Below, in pieces: positions 45,111 through 53,869 of a DNA stretch of 64,000 nt. Numbering within the stretch: position 1 is the stretch's first letter; every line of letters begins with the position of its first letter. The DNA is from JAOSJL01 sp963704035 (GTDB lineage Bacteria; Actinomycetota; Acidimicrobiia; IMCC26256; JAOSJL01), in assembly GCA_963704035.1 (NCBI GenBank), contig CAVPGR010000002.1, positions 496,001 to 560,000 of the forward strand. Reading direction: 5' to 3'. The notes under the pieces are model-generated. The model saw nothing but the letters and a program-made list of their open reading frames with translations, did no database searches and was not told the origin of the DNA. Position numbers and translations under genes: made by a program.

Positions 45111-46064
45111 TCACCGGAGCTCGGCGGCGGCAGCTTCGCGCTGCCACGCCTCGAGTCGCTCCGGGTCGAGCACTCCTTCCTCGACGGCGCGGACCACCGC
45201 GCAGCCGGGCTCCTTGTCGTGCGCACAGTCGCGGAAGCGGCAGTCCGGTGCGAGTTCGCCGATCTCGGGAAACGCCGAATCAACGGAATCGGTCGTCGCC
45301 CAGATACCGAGTTCACGAATACCGGGCGAATCGATGACACATCCGCCCGATGTCAGGATGTGCAGTTGCCTCGTGGTGGTGGTGTGACGTCCTTTGGCGT
45401 CGCCGCTGCGCACCGGTGCGGTCGCTGCCACGTCGTCTCCTACCAGTGCGTTGACGAGGGTCGACTTCCCGGACCCCGATTCGCCGATGAAGACCAGCGT
45501 GGCGCCGACCGCCAGGTCGGCCAGGTCATCGAGTCCGGTTCCGGTGCGCGCCGAGACAGCGAAGACGTCCAGTGCCGGGTCGGCGGTGCGGACCTCCTCG
45601 AGGAGCGGCGTGACGTCGTCAGTGAGGTCGGTCTTCGTCACGGCGACAGCCGGGACCGCGCCCGCCTCCCACGCCAGGGCAACACCGCGCCGGATTCGTC
45701 CGGCACGCAGAGGCCGGTCGGTTCCGCAGACCATGACGACGCGGTCGACATTGGCCGCCAGGAGTTGTGAACGGTCGGTGGAGGGGTCCCGCCGCTCCAA
45801 CAGCGACGTGCGCGCGAGAACCGATCCGATCGCGCCTTCGCCCTCATTGTCGATCACGACCACCCAGTCGCCCACGGTCACGTCGGCGACGGCGCCGTGA
45901 ATCGGAACGTGCCGCGTCCCGGTCGGCAACGTCGCGAGAACGGCGCTGCCGTCGTGGCGGATCACGCGACCCGGCGCCGCATCGCGTGCGTCCACCTCCG
46001 CGAACAGCGCGCTCCAGCGGTCGTTCCACCCGAGGGACTCGAGCTGGGGGTACGTCGACGTCAT
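45111..46064 (-). CDS. rsgA: Ribosome small subunit-dependent GTPase A
   Basis: 317 residues. Circularly permuted GTPase: N-terminal OB-fold (V-T-V-G-D-W-V-V-V), then G4 V-T-K-T-D-L, G5-like V-S-A-R-T-G, G1 P-loop F-I-G-E-S-G-S-G-K-S-T-L, G2 T-T-T-T near residue 237, and G3 D-S-P-G-I-R-E. The C-terminal zinc-finger region has C-R-F-R-D-C-A-H and C-A-V. It assists 30S subunit maturation. It precedes the NIPSNAP-like gene order on the minus strand; the gap is 11 bases, so co-transcription from upstream genes is possible. Confidence 0.96.
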   Translation of the reverse strand: MTSTYPQLESLGWNDRWSALFAEVDARDAAPGRVIRHDGSAVLATLPTGTRHVPIHGAVADVTVGDWVVVIDNEGEGAIGSVLARTSLLERRDPSTDRSQLLAANVDRVVMVCGTDRPLRAGRIRRGVALAWEAGAVPAVAVTKTDLTDDVTPLLEEVRTADPALDVFAVSARTGTGLDDLADLAVGATLVFIGESGSGKSTLVNALVGDDVAATAPVRSGDAKGRHTTTTRQLHILTSGGCVIDSPGIRELGIWATTDSVDSAFPEIGELAPDCRFRDCAHDKEPGCAVVRAVEEGVLDPERLEAWQREAAAAELR

Positions 46065-46075
46065 CAGCGCAGCAC

Positions 46076-46831
46076 TCAGGAGTCGAGCCAGTCCTCGAGG
46101 CCGGCGTCCTCCCAGTCGTCGGGTCCGTAGACCGTGCCGGGCTTCGGTGTCATGAGGTGCGTGTCACCGCCGGTCACGAACTCGGCTGACCGCCGCTCCC
46201 AGGCGGCGATCCGCTCGTCGTTCGCGCCTTCGTCCGACAGCCCGTGGGTGGTGTCACGGTTCTGTCGGAGCCGTGTCTGGGACGCGATGTCGGTGGCCCA
46301 GATCATCACGACCTCGTGCTGGTTGCCGAGTACCTCGTAGAGCCCCGTGGGCTCGTGGCCGTGGTCGCGGATGAAGGGGACGCGCTCGTCAACGACCGCT
46401 GTGAGGAAGTCGAGGGCCGATCCCGGATGCACCGTGAGGAGTTCGTGGACAAACAATGTTCCCCGAGTGCCCGCGGCGACGATCTCCGCGGTCGTCGGGC
46501 TTCCGGAAATGCCCCCGCACAGACGGTCGAACCCACCGCTTCGCCACTGCTCGGCCGCGTCCCACCAGTCCCCGTAGAAGGCCTGTCGCCGCTTCAGGTT
46601 CAGGCGATCGACGTTGCGGGCCCAGCCCTCCCAACCGTCGTCGCCCACGTCCCAGATGTTGACGACCTGCGGCCACCGACCGCCGCCGGGCGCGCACACG
46701 AAGAACGTTCCCTGGAGCGTGAACATCTCCGGCATGCGCTGCACGGGTTCGTGAGCGACGTGATCCATGTAGTCGTACTGACCCTGGCCGACGATGTCGA
46801 CGACTTCATGGAGGTAGAGGGCTCGGTTCAC
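46076..46831 (-). CDS. NIPSNAP-like hypothetical protein
   Basis: 251 residues. The N-terminal half has Y-L-H-E-V-V-D-I-V-G-Q-G-Q-Y-D-Y-M-D-H, and the middle L-F-V-H-E-L-L-T-V-H-P-G-S-A-L-D-F-L-T-A-V, both similar to ferredoxin-like NIPSNAP or dimeric alpha-beta barrel domains. No catalytic motif is visible. The GTG start at 46831 overlaps the stop of the quinone oxidoreductase (GTGA), so the two are coupled. It may bind or process the same substrate. Family assignment is tentative. Confidence 0.6.
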   Translation of the reverse strand: MNRALYLHEVVDIVGQGQYDYMDHVAHEPVQRMPEMFTLQGTFFVCAPGGGRWPQVVNIWDVGDDGWEGWARNVDRLNLKRRQAFYGDWWDAAEQWRSGGFDRLCGGISGSPTTAEIVAAGTRGTLFVHELLTVHPGSALDFLTAVVDERVPFIRDHGHEPTGLYEVLGNQHEVVMIWATDIASQTRLRQNRDTTHGLSDEGANDERIAAWERRSAEFVTGGDTHLMTPKPGTVYGPDDWEDAGLEDWLDS

Positions 46832-47841
46832 TCGGCGCGCACCTCGACGACGACCTTGCCGTAGGTCTTGCGGTCCGCCAGGTCCTGGAGGGCCTGTGCG
46901 GCGTCGTCGAACGTGTAGGGCGGATAGAGCGGCGGATCGACCGCACCCGTCTCGGCCAGCGCCAGGATCTCGGTCATCTGACGCCGGAGCGAGTCCGGAT
47001 CACGCATGATCGACGCGCCCCAGTGCACACCCACGATGCTGTAGTTCTTCAGTAGCACGTGGTTCATCGGCGCATCAGGGATTCCCGCCACGAATCCGAT
47101 GACGAGCAGGCGGCCGTTCCATGCCATGCAGCGCCGCACCTGGTGGAAGGTGTCGCCACCGACCGGGTCGTACGCGACGTCTACGCCACCACCGGTGACC
47201 TCGCGAACAGCGTCGACCCACTCGGCGTCGACGTGATGGTCGATCACGACTTCGGCGCCGAGGTCGTGGGCCAGAGCCGCCTTCGTCTCGCCGCCGGCGA
47301 CAGCCACGATCCTGGCTCCGGCGGCCAGGCCGAGCTGGATCGCCGCCGTGCCCGTTCCTCCGGCGGCGCCGGTCACGAGGAGCCATTCGCCGGGCTGGAG
47401 GTTCGCGCGGTCGTGGAGGGCGAACCACGTGGTCGCGTAGTTCATGGGGATCGCGGCCGCCGTGGTCGCGGTGATCGCGTCAGGCAGAGGGAGAACGAAC
47501 GCACTCGAGGCAGACGTCACGACTCGCTCCGCGAGTCCACCACCGAAGAAGACGATTCTCTGTCCTACGTCGAGATCATCGACACCCTCTCCGAGCGCAG
47601 CGATCCGCCCGGCCGTTTCGCCGCCGGGTGTGTACACGTCGGGGGTCGGCATCTGGTACTCGCCGCGACACATGAGGACATCGGGGAACGAGAGACCGAC
47701 GGCGTCGACGTCGACAGCTACCTCTCCCGGACCGGGCTGCGGCGCGACGTCTTCTTCGAGCCGGAGACGATCGATCGGCTCGCCAATTTCGCGCAACCGC
47801 CATACGCGTGTCGTTGTAGCTGCGGTCTTGCGACTCGTCAT
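46828..47841 (-). CDS. NAD(P)H:quinone oxidoreductase, zinc-independent MDR family
   Basis: 337 residues, medium-chain dehydrogenase/reductase fold. GroES-like domain: V-G-L-S-F-P-D-V-L-M-C-R-G-E-Y (residues about 49-63) and P-G-G-E-T-A-G. Nucleotide domain: L-V-T-G-A-A-G-G-T-G-T-A-A-I-Q-L-G (about 145-161), V-A-Y-D-P-V-G-G-D. Zinc-binding cysteines are lacking, typical for QOR/enoyl reductase-like members that use NADPH. ATG at 47841 overlaps the TGA of a small upstream ORF (ATGA). It is coupled onward to the NIPSNAP-like gene. Substrate unknown. Confidence 0.9.
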   Translation of the reverse strand: MTSRKTAATTTRVWRLREIGEPIDRLRLEEDVAPQPGPGEVAVDVDAVGLSFPDVLMCRGEYQMPTPDVYTPGGETAGRIAALGEGVDDLDVGQRIVFFGGGLAERVVTSASSAFVLPLPDAITATTAAAIPMNYATTWFALHDRANLQPGEWLLVTGAAGGTGTAAIQLGLAAGARIVAVAGGETKAALAHDLGAEVVIDHHVDAEWVDAVREVTGGGVDVAYDPVGGDTFHQVRRCMAWNGRLLVIGFVAGIPDAPMNHVLLKNYSIVGVHWGASIMRDPDSLRRQMTEILALAETGAVDPPLYPPYTFDDAAQALQDLADRKTYGKVVVEVRAE

Positions 47842-47972
47842 GTGAGAATTCCTATTCCGTCGCCGATCAGCGCGCGCGGCGTGAACAGCATCAGGATGAC
47901 GGCGATGATGGGGAACGGGCTGAGGGCGACCCCGACCGCGAGCGGCAGGATCTGTCCGATGTCGCTGCCCAT
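47838..47972 (-). pseudogene. Truncated GAP-family membrane protein remnant (44 codons)
   Basis: A short ORF from ATG 47972: M-G-S-D-I-G-Q-I-L-P-L-A-V-G-V-A-L-S-P-F and then P-I-I-A-V-I-L-M-L-F-T-P-R-A. This matches the beginning of GAP (Sap-like) lipid-transport-associated membrane proteins, normally about 220 residues with six helices. It ends after the first helix with an ATGA overlap onto the quinone oxidoreductase gene, so the remainder was lost, perhaps by deletion. It might still serve as a leader peptide for coupled translation. GAP identity rests on short similarity. Confidence 0.55.
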
Positions 47973-48079
47973 CTCTCGAGGCTACAGGGGCCCCTCGAAG
48001 AGGCGTGCCGACCGGCTTTCTGGCAGTCTTCATTTCCCGCACGAGTTCCACCCGCCGATCCACAGGGGAAGCGATACCC

Positions 48080-49114
48080 ATGAAGCTCGCGATGGCTTTG
48101 AACTACACGGGAGATCCGCGCAAGGCCGCACAGGACGCCGCCGACCTCGAGTCCGCGGGCATCGACATGATCTGGGTCGCCGAGCTCTACAGCTTCGATG
48201 CCGTGAGCATCCTCGGCTATCTCGCCGCCCAGACCTCGCGAGCTGAGCTGGCATCGGGGATCTTCCCGATCTACTCGCGCACGCCCACCCTCACCGCCAT
48301 GACGGCCGCCGGGCTCGATGCTGTGTCGGAGGGCCGTTTCATCCTCGGCCTGGGGGCATCGGGCCCGCAGGTCATCGAAGGGTGGCACGGCGTGCCGTAC
48401 GACAAGCCGTTGACCCGCACGCGGGAGGTCATCGACATCTGTCGACAGGTCTGGACTCGCGAACGTGTCACCTACGACGGCGACGTGTACCAGCTGCCGC
48501 TTCCGAAGGGCCAGGGCACGGGCCTCGGAAAGGCATTGAAGCTCGTCAACCACCCGGTCCGCGATCGGATCCCCGTCTACCTCGCCAGTCTCGGCCACAA
48601 GAATGTGGCGTTGACCGCCGAGATCGCCGACGGCTGGCTTCCGGTCTTCTTCCATCCGGAGAAGGCGGACGACGTCTGGGGGGCTGATCTCCGTGCCGGC
48701 GGCGCCAAGCGCTCGAGCGACCTGGGTCCGCTGGAGGTCGTGGCCGGTGGAGCCGTGGCGATCTGCGACGCCGACACCGCAACCATGGTCCGCGACGGTG
48801 GTCGCTTCATGACAGCGCTGTACGTCGGTGGCATGGGTGCCAAGGGAAAGAACTTCTACAACGACGTCTTCTGCCGTTACGGCTACGAGGCGGAAGCCGA
48901 GCAGATCCAGGACCTCTACCTGTCGGGGAAGAAGAAGGAGGCCGAGGCGCTCGTACCCGACGAGTTCCTCGCCGCGACGACCCTCGCCGGCGATGAGGGT
49001 GCCGTCAAGGAACGCATCGAGGCGTTCCGTGAGGCCGGGGTGACGCGGTTGAACGTGCAGGCCGTGGGTGGCGACCGCCTCCGGGTCATCGAGAAGATCC
49101 GGGAGTGGGTCTGA
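48080..49114 (+). CDS. LLM class F420-dependent oxidoreductase
   Basis: 344 residues, luciferase-like TIM barrel: M-K-L-A-M-A-L-N-Y, I-W-V-A-E-L-Y-S-F-D, A-S-G-I-F-P-I-Y-S-R-T-P and G-R-F-I-L-G-L-G-A-S-G-P-Q-V are the usual cofactor and substrate loop signatures. C-terminal G-D-E-G-A-V-K-E-R-I-E-A-F also fits. ATG 48080 follows CAGGGGAAGCG. Related proteins in actinobacteria use F420 for steroid or aromatic chemistry; the exact substrate is unknown. A hairpin separates it from the convergent thiolase. Confidence 0.92.
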   Translation: MKLAMALNYTGDPRKAAQDAADLESAGIDMIWVAELYSFDAVSILGYLAAQTSRAELASGIFPIYSRTPTLTAMTAAGLDAVSEGRFILGLGASGPQVIEGWHGVPYDKPLTRTREVIDICRQVWTRERVTYDGDVYQLPLPKGQGTGLGKALKLVNHPVRDRIPVYLASLGHKNVALTAEIADGWLPVFFHPEKADDVWGADLRAGGAKRSSDLGPLEVVAGGAVAICDADTATMVRDGGRFMTALYVGGMGAKGKNFYNDVFCRYGYEAEAEQIQDLYLSGKKKEAEALVPDEFLAATTLAGDEGAVKERIEAFREAGVTRLNVQAVGGDRLRVIEKIREWV

Positions 49115-49136
49115 TCCACTGAGCGAAAGCTCCAAG

Positions 49137-49156
49137 CGGGTCAGCGTCGTGACCCG
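49137..49156. terminator. Bidirectional hairpin between convergent oxidoreductase and thiolase
   Basis: CGGGTCA (49137-49143) pairs perfectly with TGACCCG (49150-49156) around GCGTCG, in the 42-base gap between the two stops, touching the thiolase stop. A classic position for a shared terminator. Confidence 0.65.
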
Positions 49157-50332
49157 TCAGATTCGACGCAGCAACGTTCCCGTTCCGAGACCACCGCCGC
49201 AGCACATCGTCACGATTGCGTGTTCGGCCTGCGCGCGCTCCAGTTCGTGGACGGCCTTGGTCAACAGGACCGCACCTGTACCGCCGAGCGGATGACCGAG
49301 AGCTATGGCGCCGCCGTTGGGGTTGACGGTGTCCATGTCGGGCTTCAGCTCCTGCTCCCAGGCGAGCACGACACTGGCGAACGCCTCGTTGATCTCCACG
49401 ACGTCGATGTCGCCCATGCTCAGACCGCTGTCGTCGAGGAGCTTGCGCGTCGCCGCGATCGGGCCGGTGAGCATCAACACCGGGTCCGAACCCACGAGAC
49501 ACGTGTCGACAACCGTGGCCTTCGGAGTGACCCCGAGAGATTCCGCTCTGTCACGTGTCATCAGCAGTACAGCGGCCGCGCCGTCGCTGATCTGCGAGGA
49601 GCTACCCGCTGTGTGGACGCCGTCAGGCATGTTCGGCTTCAGGCCGGCTAGAGCCTCGAGGGTCGTTTCGCGCATCCCTTCGTCGGTGTCGATGCGATGC
49701 GTCGTCTCGGCGGGCTTGCCGTCGTCGCCCATGTCGGGAGCGTCGATCGGGAGAGCCTGAGCCTCGAAGCGCCCTTCGCTCCAGGCGTGTGCCGCTCGGT
49801 CCTGCGACATCTTGGCGAAGCCGTCGACGTCGCCTCGCGTGATGCCCCACTTCGTGGCGATCCGCTCGGCACCGTCGAACTGTGACGTGAACTCGTGGTG
49901 TTTCCAGTAGTTCTTGTTCACCGGCTTGCCGACCGGCGGATCCTTCGGGATCGTCGCTCCCATCGGCACCCTGCTCATGATCTCCACGCCACAGCCGACT
50001 GCCATGTCGACGACACCGGACTTCACGAGCGCGAACGCGAGGTTGGTCGCCTGCTGCGACGATCCACACTGGGCGTCCACGGTGGTTGCGGCGGTTTCGA
50101 GGGGGAGGCCTGCAGCGAGCCACGCGTTGCGGGCGACGTTCATGGTCTGCATCCCGACCTGACCCACGCATCCGCCGACGACCTGCCCGACCTCGGCGGG
50201 GTCGACGCCTGCCCGGCTCAGCACTTCGGCCTGCACCGCACCTAGGAGATCGATGGAGTGCATCGTGGACAGTCCACCGTTGCGCTTACCGAGCGGGCTC
50301 CGCACCGCTTCGACGATCACCACTTCACGCAT
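49157..50332 (-). CDS. Thiolase family protein (acetyl-CoA acetyltransferase)
   Basis: 391 residues. Nucleophile Cys89 in V-D-A-Q-C-G-S-S-Q-Q; C-terminal H-P in A-L-G-H-P-L-G-G-T-G and the second Cys in M-C-C-G-G-G-L-G-T-G, plus N-E-A-F-A. All three catalytic blocks are intact. It would cleave or form beta-ketoacyl-CoA in fatty acid or sterol side-chain degradation. The ATG is at 50332. It lies among acyl-CoA enzymes, consistent with catabolism. Confidence 0.95.
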   Translation of the reverse strand: MREVVIVEAVRSPLGKRNGGLSTMHSIDLLGAVQAEVLSRAGVDPAEVGQVVGGCVGQVGMQTMNVARNAWLAAGLPLETAATTVDAQCGSSQQATNLAFALVKSGVVDMAVGCGVEIMSRVPMGATIPKDPPVGKPVNKNYWKHHEFTSQFDGAERIATKWGITRGDVDGFAKMSQDRAAHAWSEGRFEAQALPIDAPDMGDDGKPAETTHRIDTDEGMRETTLEALAGLKPNMPDGVHTAGSSSQISDGAAAVLLMTRDRAESLGVTPKATVVDTCLVGSDPVLMLTGPIAATRKLLDDSGLSMGDIDVVEINEAFASVVLAWEQELKPDMDTVNPNGGAIALGHPLGGTGAVLLTKAVHELERAQAEHAIVTMCCGGGLGTGTLLRRI

Positions 50333-50496
50333 GTCCGATCCCTTCCTCAGCTACCCCGTCGGTATGCCGTGTGTCGTCTTTGCCGCCGACGGTGTGACAC
50401 TGACGGGCAGGCTAAGCGATCGTGAGGGTGGTCCCCGCTGCGGCGACTCCGGCGTCTACGATTTGCGGCTTCCACCAGAACCAGCGGAGCTTCTTC

Positions 50497-52176
50497 ATGC
50501 CATCGCACGATTCGTCCCGTCTGTCGTCGAGTGCACCCTCACTGTGGGGTATCCGGGCCGCGGCGTGCGTGTCGGCCCTCGCGATCGTGGTAGCAGCATG
50601 TTCGTCGAGCAGTGGCTCGGACGACAGCGCCTCCGCAGATCCGCCCGTCATCGAATCGGTCACCGTGACCGGAACCCTGACGAGCGCGCTCTCGGCCGCT
50701 CTGGAAGTGACCACCGACGTGCCCGCGGAGGCCGCGGTCGTCGTGACGGGACCGGAGCGCGAGTTCACGATCACATCGCCCGACGAGCCGGGCACCCATC
50801 TCACGATTCCCGTCATCGGCATGCGCCCCGAGACGACCTATGAGCTCAGCGTCACCGCCGAGGCCGAGGGAGGATCCGACCCGAGCGACGCTGTCGAGGA
50901 GACCTTCACCACCGGTGCCCTGCCTCCCGATTTCCCCGAGTGGACCCTCGACGTGAGCGAACCGGACCGCATGGCGCCGGGCTTCACGTTGTTCGACTCG
51001 AACGGCCCGGCGCCCGAGGGTAAGACGACCGGCGGGGTCGGCTACGCGATAGCTGTCGACGCAGAGGGAATCCCCGTCTGGTACTACCGCCACGACGGGG
51101 GAATCGCCGACATCCGCCAGCTCGACAACGGTGACATCCTCATGGGCGTCGGCCTCGACCGGGCACGGGTGATCGACCCCTTGGGCAACACGATCGAGGA
51201 GTACGACGCGCGCGCTGCGGTGGCGGACGCCGATTCGGGCAAGAAGGACCCGTTGCCCGAGGACGGAATCAAGGTGGACACCGACAGCCTCCACCATGAA
51301 GTGGGCCTGCTGCCCAACGGCAACATCATCTCGATCAGCACACAGATTCTCGAGCTCGGCCCGTATGACGACCCGCCGTGCAAGGACGGCACCGACGTCG
51401 ACGGCGTGTACAACGTGGTCGACGACATCATCGTCGAAATCGAGCGCGGCACCGGCGAGATCGTGCGCGAGATTCCCCTCTCGAGCCTGATCGACCCCGC
51501 GTCCGACATCGAGAAGTGGGTGTGCCCCGTCTCCATCGGTGGGCTCGCCGACGCCCTCTACGACCGGGCGGGGCTCCGGGAGTGGATGCACGCCAACGCC
51601 GTCATCTACGACGAGGACCGCAACGCGCTGATCGTGTCGAACCGCGAATCCGACCTCATCCTGGCCATCAGATACGAGGACGACGACAATGGCCCCGCCG
51701 GCGAGCTTCTGTGGTCCTTCGGCCCCGACGGTGACGTGGAGCTGGAGTCCGGCGAGTTCATGTACCACCAGCACGCCCCGCAGCTCCTGCCCGACGGTAC
51801 GTTCATGTTCTTCGACAACGGCAACGACCGACCGGGACACGAGGACAATCCCTACAGCCGCGCGGTGCGTTTCGAGATCGACGACTCCGATCCCGACAAT
51901 GTCGTGGCGCGCCAGGTCTGGGAGTTCAAGCCGATGCTCCACGACGAGTACGCGTACTCGTTCTTCGTCGGTGACGCCGACATGCTTCCGAACGGAAACG
52001 TTCTCGTGAACTCCGGGGGTATCATCGCCCCGGGTCGCTCCGACCGGCCGATCTACGAGGTCGTACCCGACGACGACAGTGAGGGCGGCGAGGTCGTGTG
52101 GCAGCTGACGGTCGTCGACACCGACGGCCTCTACCGGGCGGAGCGTGTCGAGACCCTCACCCCTTGGGATTTGTGA
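50497..52176 (+). CDS. Arylsulfotransferase (ASST)-like lipoprotein
   Basis: 559 residues from ATG 50497 (CGGAG eight bases upstream). Lipobox A-I-V-V-A-A-C with Cys35, so it is a membrane-anchored extracytoplasmic protein. An N-terminal fibronectin-III-like domain (about 50-145) is followed by the ASST beta-propeller: D-S-L-H-H-E-V-G, W-M-H-A-N-A-V, N-R-E-S-D-L-I, Y-H-Q-H-A-P-Q-L carry the His/Arg positions expected for PAPS-independent sulfate transfer between phenols. The actual donor is unknown here. It is convergent, without a gap, with a CAP lipoprotein. Confidence 0.9.
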   Translation: MPSHDSSRLSSSAPSLWGIRAAACVSALAIVVAACSSSSGSDDSASADPPVIESVTVTGTLTSALSAALEVTTDVPAEAAVVVTGPEREFTITSPDEPGTHLTIPVIGMRPETTYELSVTAEAEGGSDPSDAVEETFTTGALPPDFPEWTLDVSEPDRMAPGFTLFDSNGPAPEGKTTGGVGYAIAVDAEGIPVWYYRHDGGIADIRQLDNGDILMGVGLDRARVIDPLGNTIEEYDARAAVADADSGKKDPLPEDGIKVDTDSLHHEVGLLPNGNIISISTQILELGPYDDPPCKDGTDVDGVYNVVDDIIVEIERGTGEIVREIPLSSLIDPASDIEKWVCPVSIGGLADALYDRAGLREWMHANAVIYDEDRNALIVSNRESDLILAIRYEDDDNGPAGELLWSFGPDGDVELESGEFMYHQHAPQLLPDGTFMFFDNGNDRPGHEDNPYSRAVRFEIDDSDPDNVVARQVWEFKPMLHDEYAYSFFVGDADMLPNGNVLVNSGGIIAPGRSDRPIYEVVPDDDSEGGEVVWQLTVVDTDGLYRAERVETLTPWDL

Positions 52177-52776
52177 TCAGCATTTCGTCCCGGACGAGCT
52201 CGACGACTTGATCGGGTTCTGGGGAGCGCTCGACGCCGTCGAGGCGTGGTTCCAGGTCGCTCGTCCGAAGTTGTGGGTGACGTAGATCTTGCCGCCCTTG
52301 CAGACCACGCCTATCCCCACCGAGTCGAAGCCCGGCGCCAGGATGTTGTGACGGTGCCCACTCGATTTCATGAACGCGGTCGTGGTGGCACCCGAGCGCA
52401 GACTCGTGGGTCCCCGCAGGATGTTCTCGCCCATGGCGCTGAGTGTCGTGTTGAACGGCGAGAGCTTGAAGGCACCGCTCAGGTTCCTGTGCGAGAACGA
52501 GCCGGAGTCGGCCATGTGCTGGCTCCAGTTCTGAGCCATCCCTGCCAGGTTCGGGTTCCAGACCAGGAGCGGCAGGCCACGTGCATGCCGCTCGGCGTTG
52601 AGCTGATCGAGGATCTCGGCCTTGATCCGCTCGGTCGGCGAGCTCGAGTACCGGTGGGGCTGAGAGATCTCCGGAAAGCAGGCCGTGAGGCTGAAAAGCG
52701 CCACGGTGGCGAGGATCAGGGGGAGGCGGACGAGATTCCGGCCTACGCGGTTCCGTTTTGTAGGGACCTGGGCCAT
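52177..52776 (-). CDS. CAP-domain (SCP/PR-1-like) lipoprotein
   Basis: 199 residues. Signal peptide with lipobox F-S-L-T-A-C (Cys33). The CAP domain: L-N-A-E-R-H-A-R-G-L-P-L-L, A-Q-N-W-S-Q-H-M-A, S-H-R-N, G-E-N-I-L-R-G and the conserved G-H-R-H-N-I-L-A-P. These secreted proteins often bind lipids or have unclear hydrolytic roles. The C-terminus has a Ser-rich tail. Stop is immediately adjacent to the ASST stop on the other strand. Confidence 0.92.
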   Translation of the reverse strand: MAQVPTKRNRVGRNLVRLPLILATVALFSLTACFPEISQPHRYSSSPTERIKAEILDQLNAERHARGLPLLVWNPNLAGMAQNWSQHMADSGSFSHRNLSGAFKLSPFNTTLSAMGENILRGPTSLRSGATTTAFMKSSGHRHNILAPGFDSVGIGVVCKGGKIYVTHNFGRATWNHASTASSAPQNPIKSSSSSGTKC

Positions 52777-52917
52777 TCCGCACCACTCCGTCGCTCGGTG
52801 TCGCTCTGAGTGGTGTCTCGTCCGTCTTTCCCCCAGACTTGAGCACTCTTTGTGGTTGATCCGGTGGAGTGGCCCCAGGCCCTGAGTTCCGGGCGATTCA
52901 GGGGGGTGAGGGGGGTC

Positions 52918-53721
52918 TCAGGAGCTCTCGGCGGAGTTCAGGAGCGCCTGGATGCGTTCGGAGATGCCGTCGACACCGGAGCCGTGCAGCGAGAGACCGC
53001 CGTCGATGACGATGTTCTGCCCGTTGACGAATCGAGCGGCGTCGCTGCACAGGAACACCACGACGTCGGCGATGTCCGACGGTTCTCCGACGCGCCCCGT
53101 CGGGGTGCGGGCGACCACCCCGTCGGCCCAGTCGGAAAACATCTCGAACAGAGGGGCGGTGAGAGGCGTGTCGATCATCCCGGGCGAGACGGCGTTCGCC
53201 CTGATGGTGGGGCCGTAGTCGAGCGCGGTGTTCACGGTGAGGGCCGCGACACCGGCCTTCGACGCCGAGTAGGGGGACTCGCCCGCTGACGGGCGAGTTC
53301 CGCTGATGGACGCCATGTTGACGATCCGACCGTCACCACGGTCGAGCATGTGCGGCACGGCGGCGTGGGTGCCGTGGAACACACCGAACAGGTTCACGGC
53401 GACCACCCGGTGCCACTCGTCGACACCCCACTCGTGGACGGGAGTGACGTTGCTCGAGAACCCTGCGTTGTTGAACAGGATGCTCAGGCCCCCCATGTCG
53501 GCAGCAGCTCCGTCGATGGCGGCTGTCAGGGCGCTCGCGTCCGCCACGTCCGCGACTCGCGCAGCGCCACCAACGTCGGATGCGACAGCCTCGGCGCCCG
53601 ATTCGTCGGTGTCGATCACGGTGACGTCGGCCCCGGCCGTGCCCAGAGCCCGCGCTGTGGCCGCTCCGATTCCGGAGGCTCCACCGGTGACGATGGCCTG
53701 GTGTCCGTCGAACAGTCCCAT
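52918..53721 (-). CDS. Short-chain dehydrogenase/reductase (SDR)
   Basis: 267 residues. Cofactor motif T-G-G-A-S-G-I-G-A-A-T (about 12-22), an acidic D-T-D-E after the second strand favouring NAD(H), N-N-A-G-F, and the catalytic Ser-Tyr-Lys in S-I-S-G-T-R...Y-S-A-S-K-A-G. Family level only: alcohol/keto reduction of an unknown compound. The start ATG is at 53721, divergent from the permease. No partner gene is evident. Confidence 0.94.
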   Translation of the reverse strand: MGLFDGHQAIVTGGASGIGAATARALGTAGADVTVIDTDESGAEAVASDVGGAARVADVADASALTAAIDGAAADMGGLSILFNNAGFSSNVTPVHEWGVDEWHRVVAVNLFGVFHGTHAAVPHMLDRGDGRIVNMASISGTRPSAGESPYSASKAGVAALTVNTALDYGPTIRANAVSPGMIDTPLTAPLFEMFSDWADGVVARTPTGRVGEPSDIADVVVFLCSDAARFVNGQNIVIDGGLSLHGSGVDGISERIQALLNSAESS

Positions 53722-53869
53722 GTCGAACCTCGCAGATCGATGGTCGTGAGCGGTCCGAGGGTATCGGCATCGGCGGAGAGTCCGAATGCCGACGTTACGC
53801 TGAGGCAGTCAGGTCCCGAGTCGAATCGTCGGGCGTCCACGACGGGCGCGCCGGCCCACCGAGGTTGGT

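Noticed and set aside
47842..48081. N-terminal extension of the quinone oxidoreductase
   Set aside because: Arg/His-rich with no similarity to the fold; it is another frame of the GAP-like remnant and its upstream gap.
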